DNA of 64,000 nucleotides from Cognataquiflexum rubidum (GTDB lineage Bacteria > Bacteroidota > Bacteroidia > Cytophagales > Cyclobacteriaceae), in assembly GCF_022538115.1 (NCBI RefSeq), contig NZ_JAKZAL010000023.1:17658-81657 (forward strand), written 5' to 3'. Position numbers and translations under genes: made by a program. A model generated the notes under the pieces. That model searched no databases. It had not been told where the DNA came from and saw nothing but the letters and a program-made list of their open reading frames with translations. This document shows, piece after piece, positions 9,591 to 17,590 of the stretch; position 1 is the stretch's first letter, and each line of letters starts with the position of its first letter.

Positions 9591-9936
9591 AGATTTTGGA
9601 TTGATCACTTCCGATAATCTTTATAGATAAAAAAAATGAAATCGGACATCTTCATGCTTGAAAATCGAATCAAAGATTTAACAATTAGGATGCAGTGACA
9701 TTTAGATAAGCTGTTGAGTAGTGAAAAGCCTTTCTAAAGTTGGAACAAAACCAAGAAAATCTCACAACGTCCAATCCGAACTTTGGAAAAGTTCTTCGAA
9801 TCTTTACCAGCTAAACGACTTTGAATTGGGATGAAACAATAAAGTCAGAAGGTTTGCCTTCTGACTTTATTACTTTTGATGCCCTTTTATGGTTGGTTTT
9901 TCTTTGTCGGATCCAAGGGGCTAAATTCAGTTTAAG
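9591..9936. other. Convergent intergenic region
   Basis: 346 bp between the TPR gene and the large T9SS gene. Apart from the terminator at 9839-9870 I see no ORF, tRNA or repeat. Confidence 0.6.
9839..9870. terminator. Bidirectional intrinsic terminator
   Basis: Perfect 14-bp inverted repeat ATAAAGTCAGAAGG / CCTTCTGACTTTAT around a TTTG loop, between converging genes ending at 9590 and 9937. Confidence 0.85.
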
Positions 9937-12900
9937 CTATTTTTTAATGAATTTAAAAATTCTTTGGTATCCATCAGAATTAACAAAGAGAACATAACTT
10001 GCCTGTTTAAGTCCAACCCTGGAGATGTCAATTGTAAACTTTCCATCCTTGGTTTGAATTTCCTGGTCAAATAACTTCAAACCCTTCATATCAAAGATAT
10101 TTACCTGGATTAAATCATATTTGAAATCCGATAATTCAATATGGATCACATCGTCGACTGGATTAGGGTAAAGCTTGGTTCCTATTGGATCGTCGATTGT
10201 TGGTTCCAATTCATTGTCCAGAATAGCCGAAATTTCTACTTCGACAGTGTCTTGCGACACATCTCCTTCGTCCATCATCCTGAAGGCAACGGTTTGATTT
10301 GGTAATTTGGAAACCTCTGTTGCGGTCAAAGCCCTGTTGTACAAACGGATTTCATCAAGTGCACCGCTCCATTGATTAGCACCTTTTCTTGCTCCAATTT
10401 GTAGCTCTGAGGTGTTTGTTTTGATGGTGGTAGCGGAATAGGTTTTTGAAATATCCTGAACTCCGTTAAAATACATGGTTGATTTTGTACCATCAAAAGT
10501 TGCAGTAACATGAAGCCAGGTTTTGCCATCGCTCGGATAACTTTTATTGGAGATAAGGCTGTAGGTTGATCCGTTGCTTTCACGATTAAATCTGAATTCT
10601 ACCTTACCAGAGCCTCGAGTCAACAATTCATAACCGTCAGTTCCTCCTTTGGAAATAATCTGTCTTCCCAATTTGTCTGCCGGCCTAATCCAAGCACTGA
10701 TTGTAACTTGCTTTGAAATATTGATGGTTGAGTTATGTGGAACTCCACCATATTGGACAGTGGATTTATTAAGCAAGAGGGCCTTGTCAATTTTCCCTGT
10801 AATCCAAGTCCAATTTGCGGTAGAGGATCTTTTGGCGTTATTTCCATTTCCAGAATGATCAATGAGTATGCTACCGCTGCCTTCATCCATTTTCCAATAG
10901 GCTACCAAACTGTTTGTCGTAAATGACCTTACTTGAGACCAACTGGAGGTTCCTTTTTGGTTTACCGCAGCAACTCTCCAATAATAAGTGACGTTGTTCA
11001 ATAGTTTGGGAGTAGTAAAGGATGTTGCAGTAATTCCTGATACATTTGATACAAAGGAAGAAAATGCAGAGCTCGTAGATAATTGTATTTTGTAGGAACT
11101 GGCATGTTGTGTAATCCCCCAAGTTAAAGTCGGAGAAATGCTGATTTCCTTCGCTGAGTTTGCCGGAGCTGTAAGTATTGGCGCAGCCGGGATAGGGACT
11201 CCCCCCGTCACCAAAGTATTAATCTCTACATCTGAAAGCACCCTATTATAGAGTTTTACTTCATCCAAATCTCCTACCCATCTGTTTATAGATGACCTTG
11301 CACCAATCTGCAGTTCTGTTGTATTAGTTTTTATGGTTGTTGGAGCATAGGTTGCGGAATTATCGAGAACACCATTGATGAAGATTTGGGATTTTGTACC
11401 ATTAAATGTTGCCGCCACATGCATCCACGTAGTCCCATCGGTAGGGTAGTTTTGAATGGAATATAATCGGTATGTACTACCGGAACTCTCTCTATTTATT
11501 CTAAATTCAATTTTACCAGTTTCAAAAATGCTGAGTTCATACCCATCAGGTCCGCCTTTGGATAAGATTTGTTTTCTAACCAAAGCATTGGTCCTTATCC
11601 ATGCAGTGATTGTAATTGCATTGGTCATGTTCAGACTAGAATTACTTGGAACAGTTGCAAATCTGTTGGAAAATCCATTTAAATTAATTGCCAGACCATC
11701 CTTCCCTTGAACCCAGACTACGCCGGAACTAGTATTCATTATTGTTGCGTTGTTCCCATTTCCTGAACTGTCAATCAGTTTTGCTCCGCTCCCTTCGTTC
11801 ATTTTCCAATGTCCAACCAAGCCATTTTCCGTAACATTTCCAGAAATTGTCCAATAGAATGTCCTGGACTCTTGGTTAGGTACGGGACTATTTGAGTCTT
11901 TTACCGTCACGGTTACGAGATAAGGACTATTGGCCAATGCTCCCGCTTCTATGGTTCCATAAATTCTACCATTTACATCTTCAATAGTTACTCCCGGAGG
12001 AAGGTTGATGGCACTGTAGAATAATTGTCCAACGCCACCTGTGGCAGTGAAAAATAGGTTTCCGTCAAGGGTATCTCCGACTTTATCCAACTGATTTTGA
12101 ATTGTGCTGGTGACTACGATCGGAGCAGATATCTTGGTGTCAATGATTTCAATTGCATTTAATAGCGGGTTTTGTGTTTTTTTGATGAACTCAATGTTTA
12201 ATGTTCCATCTGAAACCTTTACCATCAATTTTTCCATTCCCCCTTTTTGATGTCCAAATTTTGCTACCAAATCGACGTTTGAAAGAAGAGTAGTTCCTTC
12301 AGCTTTTACATCAAACACCCTTGTTTCAACGGTACTTGTTCCGGAGAAGGAATTACCCATGTATAAGTTAACCTGATAATCACCATTAGCTATCGGTATG
12401 GAGTAGGTCATTACAGAGGAGTTATTATTATGTCTTTCGTTTTTGAATATTGATTCAAATGTAGTCTTGTCGATATAATCAGGGATAGAGGAATGTTTAT
12501 TAGCAAACAATAAATTTCCACTAAAATTTGCACCATTTGTAATGGTATAACCATCCCCGGTATACGATCCGTTGATTTCATTCCCTTTCCAGTTTGGAGC
12601 CCCATTCAAACCCGCTACTGCAATTCCGCCTGCATTTATTCTGAAAAGAATTTGTTGCGCTGCAACCACATCCACCTTAAAAGTTTGCTCAATAAATAAG
12701 CTAGACAGATCTGTGGCTCTGATTGAAATCAAACTGGAATTTGGCAGTGCAGGAAAAGTCAAAGTCAGGATTTTCCCTGCTATGGATGCTCCTACTGCAG
12801 AGTTTGAATTACTTGAGACAGTAAAAAGCAGATTTTCCAGTCCATCACTGTCATTGAAATATTCTCCAAGATCAATTTGAATGGATTGTGATCCGACTTG

Positions 12901-15726
12901 TTTAGTAATATCATTTAATGTTTTGACAATGTATGGTTGGCCCCCGACTACCCTGAAGAAATCGTATGTGGCTAAAAATTCCACACCTTGTGCACCTGAA
13001 GTGCCGATGATTCCGATAGCTAGCGGTTTGGAGCTTTGTTGGACAGATTCCAAGACTTTACCCGTTAGGTTTTTAATGCCAAGACTGATCATGTTCCTGT
13101 TTCCGATTTTAACCATTGGTTCCACGGTTCCTTGAACAGGCCTAACTTTAAGAATGAAATCTATACTTTCAGAGCCTATTGGTCTGTTGGCAGTAGATAT
13201 AGCGAAAGTCAATGGAGCAGGATCAGGGACATTATTGATTTCCAAGCCGGCCACGATCTGAGTTTTTGTAAACACAAGTTTAAAAAAGTTGCTTTGCGTT
13301 CCGTCACCCATTTGAATCCCAATTTCCCCGTTGTGGGTTACATCGTAAAACAATTGAGGACCCGCTAGGCTTAAGAGCCTTCCGGTTATCAAAAATTCAC
13401 CGGTTTCATTACCTACATTTACACCGAACTGAAAGCCTTTATGTTGGTTATTTGCTGTCCCGTTTGCAGTGCCCCCCGTGATTGCGAGTTGAACTGCTCC
13501 TGCTGCACCGCCAAGTATGTCATTTGGTAATGGACCACCACCGGGTATATCAATCCAGTTCATCCAATTCGGTTTGCCGGAACCATTATTCATAAAACCT
13601 GTAAACCCAAGTCCGGAATATCCAAATGGACGGTTTAATTCATCAGTTTTATCAGAAAACAATTCATTATCAATAGGAATGTTAGTTGGATTTCCCAGTT
13701 GAAATGGGTCCAATGCATCAGGTATGCCATCACCATCATCATCCAAATCATTTAAGTCAGAGATAAAATCCCCGTCAAAGTCATTTGGTTTTGAGGCAGC
13801 AGAACAATAATCCGTTCCATTGTCAAATTCATCCTGATTTGTAAAGCCATCATTGTCATAATCTCCGAGAGGGTCAAAATCAGAATTTGTCTGAAGAATG
13901 CAGTTGGTGGTATTTAGAGGTGTTAAAATATGAATCCTATTGTCAAAAGTGGTGACCCAGATTGTGCCGGGGAAAATTTCAGTATCTCCATTTGAAGTGA
14001 TACCCAAAGCATTTCCTGAATTTAGATTCCATTTATTGGCCTCTAATTGCTTTAAAGTGCCATCTGCATTAAGGCTGATCAGGTGTATGGTACCATTACT
14101 TTTTCCGGCTATCAATGACCCTTTGAGGGCCCCGTTAAAACTGGAAGCTGTATATTCCGCTATTCCATTTGTATTAATTGGAAAAATAGTTATAAGCTGT
14201 TTTTGTGGTCCATTTGGATTTATTGCGCTTGGAGAGCGAAAATCAGCTTCATCGGGATTGGCCATTGATTTGGGGACCGGAGGCCAGTTCACAGGAAGGG
14301 AATTAGAAGCATAAGCGTCAAAACCTGTTTGTCCAGGCGCAACAGGTGCGAGAATCGAAGTACGAAATACTTGATTTGGAGTATAGAGAGGAGTTAGGGT
14401 CGACCAATTGGCATCATCACCCAAAGATCTTGTAAAAAGCCCAGCCCCACCGGGATTAAATGGAAACAAAGCTCCTAGAGGATAGGGGTTACCGGGATTT
14501 GCACGTATGGGATTGGGATGACCTCCATAATAAGAATCAAATGTGTAAGTATTGATATCCGAGGTAATCATCATCAAATGGTCCCTGTTAGACACATACT
14601 CGCCACTTGGTGAGGGGTTTGTGGAATTATTGCCGGGTTCATTACTTAAGTATTTGTTGGTTACTGTTAAAGCATTCCCTTCATTTTCAGGCAAACCTCC
14701 CCAGTTGGTGTTGGGACCATTTTCCGTTACATATACTTTTCCGCTTTGCGTAACGACAAGATCATAGGTGTTCCGATATCCACCCGAAAAAATCTGTACC
14801 GGACCTCCCGCTACGATCATTCCCATATTTAGACCGTCATTTCCCCCAAATGGATCTCCTACATCAATTCCATTATACCCTGATTGATTTGGATTATAAA
14901 TTCCATTGGCATTTGGTCTTGAAGGATCATCCAAAGTAGGGATATCATATTTAAATTTCCTGCCTGACAGGGGATCAGTTTTGAGAGGTAACGCTTCAAT
15001 CGCATTAAGGTCTATACTCAATACCGCTGCGGATAGCGCGTATTCTCCCAGGTAGGCAAAATTCAGACTTGGAGATCCGGCATTGGTATGTCCACCGCTT
15101 GTGACCAAAAGATATGGTTTCCCATTAATGACAGTGTACTCAAGACCATTTGGAGAATGGTTTTCCTCTGATCGAGGTAATCCTCTGACAAGATCTACTA
15201 CCTCCCAACTACTTCCCGTCCAAGTCAATTTTGAAATTATTCCGGAATTGGTATCTAAGGCCTTATCTCCTGAAGGGCCACCCCATTTTGGATCGCTTGA
15301 AGTAATATAAATAATTGGATTGGCAGCGGTACCTACTACTGTAATTCCTGTTGATTGGCGATTACTTCTGCCATCTTTTGCCCTAGTACCAATGTCGTCA
15401 TGGTTAGGAATGTTTTGGATGTCAAGTAGGGTTTGGGCCGCAGTAACCTTATATCCATTGGTAACGGTTTTTTGAATGGTGTATATCTTTATCTGCCCAT
15501 TCAGTTGGGCGAGATACAGCTTGCCATCTGGACCAAATTTCAGTGAGGTTCCTTTGGCCGGCTGTGTAAAGCCATTCAATTGCAAGGTGTCTAATCCAAA
15601 ACTTATTGTTTGGCTGAAAATTTCTTGGCTCAATGCCATGAAAATGATAAGCGCGACAAAACTTTTCATTCTGAATAAGGAGAATCTAATGTTACTCATA
15701 TTTGGCCTGGTTTTTAAAGAATTCAA
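9937..15726 (-). CDS. Giant T9SS-secreted mosaic protein (sugar-dehydrogenase-like propeller, malectin, FN3, two LamG)
   Basis: 1929 residues. Signal peptide ends near 39 (IFMALSQEIFSQ); translation may instead begin at an internal Met at residue 10 or 20. Order: six-bladed propeller like PQQ-type glucose/sorbosone dehydrogenases (about 45-625, SLKFGPDGKLYLAQLNG at its start); calcium-binding thrombospondin type-3-like segment (about 645-675, DLDDDGDGIPD); a concanavalin-like region (about 690-930); a cadherin-like domain (to about 1025); malectin-like domain (1029-1195); putative-Ig domain (1200-1290); LamG-type domain (1305-1502, GLVGHWKMNEGSGAKLIDSS); fibronectin type III (1510-1605); a second LamG-type domain (1607-1805); and a type A T9SS sorting domain at the end (LYPNPVDDVIHIEL, ending YQRIFKFIKK). 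It is probably displayed on the cell surface and binds glycans. Whether the propeller still has enzyme activity cannot be told from sequence alone. Confidence 0.9.
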   Translation of the reverse strand: MNSLKTRPNMSNIRFSLFRMKSFVALIIFMALSQEIFSQTISFGLDTLQLNGFTQPAKGTSLKFGPDGKLYLAQLNGQIKIYTIQKTVTNGYKVTAAQTLLDIQNIPNHDDIGTRAKDGRSNRQSTGITVVGTAANPIIYITSSDPKWGGPSGDKALDTNSGIISKLTWTGSSWEVVDLVRGLPRSEENHSPNGLEYTVINGKPYLLVTSGGHTNAGSPSLNFAYLGEYALSAAVLSIDLNAIEALPLKTDPLSGRKFKYDIPTLDDPSRPNANGIYNPNQSGYNGIDVGDPFGGNDGLNMGMIVAGGPVQIFSGGYRNTYDLVVTQSGKVYVTENGPNTNWGGLPENEGNALTVTNKYLSNEPGNNSTNPSPSGEYVSNRDHLMMITSDINTYTFDSYYGGHPNPIRANPGNPYPLGALFPFNPGGAGLFTRSLGDDANWSTLTPLYTPNQVFRTSILAPVAPGQTGFDAYASNSLPVNWPPVPKSMANPDEADFRSPSAINPNGPQKQLITIFPINTNGIAEYTASSFNGALKGSLIAGKSNGTIHLISLNADGTLKQLEANKWNLNSGNALGITSNGDTEIFPGTIWVTTFDNRIHILTPLNTTNCILQTNSDFDPLGDYDNDGFTNQDEFDNGTDYCSAASKPNDFDGDFISDLNDLDDDGDGIPDALDPFQLGNPTNIPIDNELFSDKTDELNRPFGYSGLGFTGFMNNGSGKPNWMNWIDIPGGGPLPNDILGGAAGAVQLAITGGTANGTANNQHKGFQFGVNVGNETGEFLITGRLLSLAGPQLFYDVTHNGEIGIQMGDGTQSNFFKLVFTKTQIVAGLEINNVPDPAPLTFAISTANRPIGSESIDFILKVRPVQGTVEPMVKIGNRNMISLGIKNLTGKVLESVQQSSKPLAIGIIGTSGAQGVEFLATYDFFRVVGGQPYIVKTLNDITKQVGSQSIQIDLGEYFNDSDGLENLLFTVSSNSNSAVGASIAGKILTLTFPALPNSSLISIRATDLSSLFIEQTFKVDVVAAQQILFRINAGGIAVAGLNGAPNWKGNEINGSYTGDGYTITNGANFSGNLLFANKHSSIPDYIDKTTFESIFKNERHNNNSSVMTYSIPIANGDYQVNLYMGNSFSGTSTVETRVFDVKAEGTTLLSNVDLVAKFGHQKGGMEKLMVKVSDGTLNIEFIKKTQNPLLNAIEIIDTKISAPIVVTSTIQNQLDKVGDTLDGNLFFTATGGVGQLFYSAINLPPGVTIEDVNGRIYGTIEAGALANSPYLVTVTVKDSNSPVPNQESRTFYWTISGNVTENGLVGHWKMNEGSGAKLIDSSGNGNNATIMNTSSGVVWVQGKDGLAINLNGFSNRFATVPSNSSLNMTNAITITAWIRTNALVRKQILSKGGPDGYELSIFETGKIEFRINRESSGSTYRLYSIQNYPTDGTTWMHVAATFNGTKSQIFINGVLDNSATYAPTTIKTNTTELQIGARSSINRWVGDLDEVKLYNRVLSDVEINTLVTGGVPIPAAPILTAPANSAKEISISPTLTWGITQHASSYKIQLSTSSAFSSFVSNVSGITATSFTTPKLLNNVTYYWRVAAVNQKGTSSWSQVRSFTTNSLVAYWKMDEGSGSILIDHSGNGNNAKRSSTANWTWITGKIDKALLLNKSTVQYGGVPHNSTINISKQVTISAWIRPADKLGRQIISKGGTDGYELLTRGSGKVEFRFNRESNGSTYSLISNKSYPSDGKTWLHVTATFDGTKSTMYFNGVQDISKTYSATTIKTNTSELQIGARKGANQWSGALDEIRLYNRALTATEVSKLPNQTVAFRMMDEGDVSQDTVEVEISAILDNELEPTIDDPIGTKLYPNPVDDVIHIELSDFKYDLIQVNIFDMKGLKLFDQEIQTKDGKFTIDISRVGLKQASYVLFVNSDGYQRIFKFIKK

Positions 15727-16031
15727 ATAAAAAATTAAAAAAAACTATGGTGTTAAGTTGAGGCGCTCAGTAGGGTCAATGGATAGTTTTGTACTTTTTT
15801 GTTTACGCTTATGAAAGTAAAAAAAATTGTTTTGAATACAAAAAAAATGATCCTAAATAGAAGAAAAATAATTTCAAACCAAATATTTCCTGATTTAAGT
15901 CAGGAAAAAGGAATTGGATTTAAAATAAGTCAAACCTGAGGAATAATTAATCCTAAAATTTCGGATGTGGTATTGCATTTAGTATAATGCGATTTTTTCA
16001 CTTTGGGTAATGGGTTAAAAGTCTAAACAAA
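15727..16031. other. AT-rich leader of the T9SS gene
   Basis: 305 bp between two leftward genes. It holds a hairpin TTTCCTGA / TCAGGAAA at 15886-15907 without a convincing T-run, so it is a weak candidate for the thioredoxin terminator. No ORF, tRNA or consensus promoter was found. Confidence 0.4.
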
Positions 16032-16340
16032 TCACCCAACAAACCCCTTCATTGCTTGCAGCAATTCCCGTTTGGTCATGATTCCACCTTTTCTCCAAAG
16101 TATTTTTCCCCGTTTGAAAAGGATGTAATGGGGGATGGACCTTACTCCAAACTGTAAGCTTACCTGCGGGTTTTTTTCCACATTCAGTTTGTACAGTTTG
16201 ATTTTTCCTGCAAGTTCTTGGATCACTTCTTCCAAGACAGGATTCATGGTCTGGCATGGTCCACACCAATCAGCATAGAAATCCACTAAAACGGCTTCTT
16301 CCGATTGTTGGATCACTTCTTTAAACTTCTTTTTTGCCAT
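16032..16340 (-). CDS. Thioredoxin
   Basis: 102 residues, the usual length for a single thioredoxin domain, with no signal peptide, so cytoplasmic. The redox site WCGPC is at about 26-30 within VDFYADWCGPCQTMNP, and the cis-proline loop is SIPHYILFK (thioredoxins usually have SIPT). The lysine/glycine turn FKRGKILWRKGG follows. It would reduce disulfides in cytosolic proteins such as ribonucleotide reductase or peroxiredoxins; which one is not indicated. It lies downstream of the OmpH genes but is separated from them by an intrinsic terminator, so it is likely transcribed independently. TrxA is one possibility, but Bacteroidota carry several thioredoxins, so I give no symbol. Confidence 0.92.
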   Translation of the reverse strand: MAKKKFKEVIQQSEEAVLVDFYADWCGPCQTMNPVLEEVIQELAGKIKLYKLNVEKNPQVSLQFGVRSIPHYILFKRGKILWRKGGIMTKRELLQAMKGFVG

Positions 16341-16429
16341 CTCTCCAATAATTTTTTGTGCAATTTAAGGGGATTTGTAGCTCATCCTCTGTTACCAAAA
16401 TCACCTAGCTTAGCAATGAGGCAGCAAAA

Positions 16430-16460
16430 CAAAAAGACCTGTCTCTTCCGAAACAGGTCT
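16430..16460 (-). terminator. Intrinsic terminator of the bamA-ompH run
   Basis: Read leftward: arms AGACCTGT / ACAGGTCT around a 10-base loop, followed by TTTTT, 24 bp after the stop of the second OmpH gene. Confidence 0.85.
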
Positions 16461-16483
16461 CTATTTTAAAGATTTGAGTTGAA

Positions 16484-17035
16484 TTATTTTGCAGGACCCG
16501 CTGGAGCTGCCGGTAATTCAATTCCGAGTTTGGCCAAAACCAATTCGGTGAATTTGTCTTCGTCTCTGGTGTAAAGCAAGATTGGTGACTGACCTGCTGA
16601 CTCGGAGAATACGTGCGAATAGTTGTTCTCTGCGGCTACTGCATTGATCGCATTGAAGACTTTTTGCTGAACAGGCGCAAGAAGTTCCTGAAGTTTGTTT
16701 TGGTAGGAAACCTGGGCGTCTTGCTCATACTTCTGAAGGTCTTGCTGCAATTTTTGCAATTCCTGCTCTTTGGCACCTCTGGCATCTTCAGTCATAGTGG
16801 GAGCGGCCTGCTGGTAAGCCTGCACTTTTTTCTGAAAATCCTGTGCTTTTGTCTGGATGTTGGTCTGCAATTGTGCCTGATAATCCTGTACATCAGCAGC
16901 TATTTGTTCCATCTCCGGCATAAGGTCCATCAGTAATTCCACATTGGTATAACCGATCTTTAATTCCTGGGCCTGGGCTACGAATCCTACGCAAAAGAGT
17001 GCTATTGCGGAAAGGACGACTTTAATTTTCATCAT
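16484..17035 (-). CDS. OmpH/Skp-family periplasmic chaperone, second copy
   Basis: 183 residues. Signal peptide ends near 22 (FVAQA/QE). The body has the OmpH plan: a short beta segment (IGYTNVELLMDLMPE), two long helices rich in Q, K and E that form the coiled-coil tentacle (about 40-125), and a return to the trimer core (NAINAVAAENNYSHVFSES). Skp-type chaperones hold unfolded outer-membrane proteins in the periplasm and deliver them to BamA. The tail ELPAAPAGPAK is a proline/alanine extension not seen in its upstream paralogue. It starts 18 bp after the first OmpH gene and the run ends at the terminator just downstream, so bamA, ompH and ompH form one unit. Confidence 0.92.
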   Translation of the reverse strand: MMKIKVVLSAIALFCVGFVAQAQELKIGYTNVELLMDLMPEMEQIAADVQDYQAQLQTNIQTKAQDFQKKVQAYQQAAPTMTEDARGAKEQELQKLQQDLQKYEQDAQVSYQNKLQELLAPVQQKVFNAINAVAAENNYSHVFSESAGQSPILLYTRDEDKFTELVLAKLGIELPAAPAGPAK

Positions 17036-17053
17036 TTTCGTTATTGAGTTAAT

Positions 17054-17590
17054 TTATTTGTTTTCTATACCTAATTCTTCCAATACAAATTCTGAGTAAT
17101 CATGCCTGGGGTCTGTGTAGATCATCAATGGACCTGCCGCTTTGTCAAACAAAATCACCAAACTGTTTCTCTTGCACACCCTGTCTATGGCATCATAGAT
17201 TTTAGATTGCAGAGGCTGTAGCAATTCGGACTGTTTTTGGTAATACTGTCCGTTGATTCCAAAAACCCTGTTGTTGAAGTCGACTGCTTGCTTTTGTTTT
17301 TCTTTGATCGTTTCCAAACGTTCTTGGTACATCTCTTCTGTCAGTAAAACTTCTTCCGCTTTGAGGTTTGCATACATGGTTTTTATTCCCTGTTCCAAAT
17401 CCTGTGCCTCTTTTTTCCACTGATTGCTAATAGATGTTAATTCATCTTGGACAAGTTTGTAATCGGGATGTTTGTTCAGGATATATTCTGAATCGATATA
17501 TCCGAATTTTTGGGCATCCGCAGACGTGACAAATAGGGTCAGTCCAATTAGCGTGCACAAAATTAATAATATAATCGGTCTTTTCACCAT
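17054..17590 (-). CDS. OmpH/Skp-family periplasmic chaperone, first copy
   Basis: 178 residues. Signal peptide MVKRPIILLILCTLIGLTLF... ends near 26 (SADA/QK). The core begins FGYIDSEYILNKHPDY, followed by a long helical hairpin (about 45-125) and the closing core segment RVCKRNSLVILFDKAAG. Same role as its neighbour: a trimeric clamp chaperone for outer-membrane precursors. Its start codon shares a base with the bamA stop (17590), which indicates translational coupling. Sequence identity to the second copy is low apart from the core, so the duplication is old and the two are likely specialised. Confidence 0.92.
   Translation of the reverse strand: MVKRPIILLILCTLIGLTLFVTSADAQKFGYIDSEYILNKHPDYKLVQDELTSISNQWKKEAQDLEQGIKTMYANLKAEEVLLTEEMYQERLETIKEKQKQAVDFNNRVFGINGQYYQKQSELLQPLQSKIYDAIDRVCKRNSLVILFDKAAGPLMIYTDPRHDYSEFVLEELGIENK

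Noticed and set aside
15886..15907. Hairpin as a terminator for thioredoxin
   Set aside because: The stem is only 8 bp, AT-rich and not followed by a T-run in the leftward direction.
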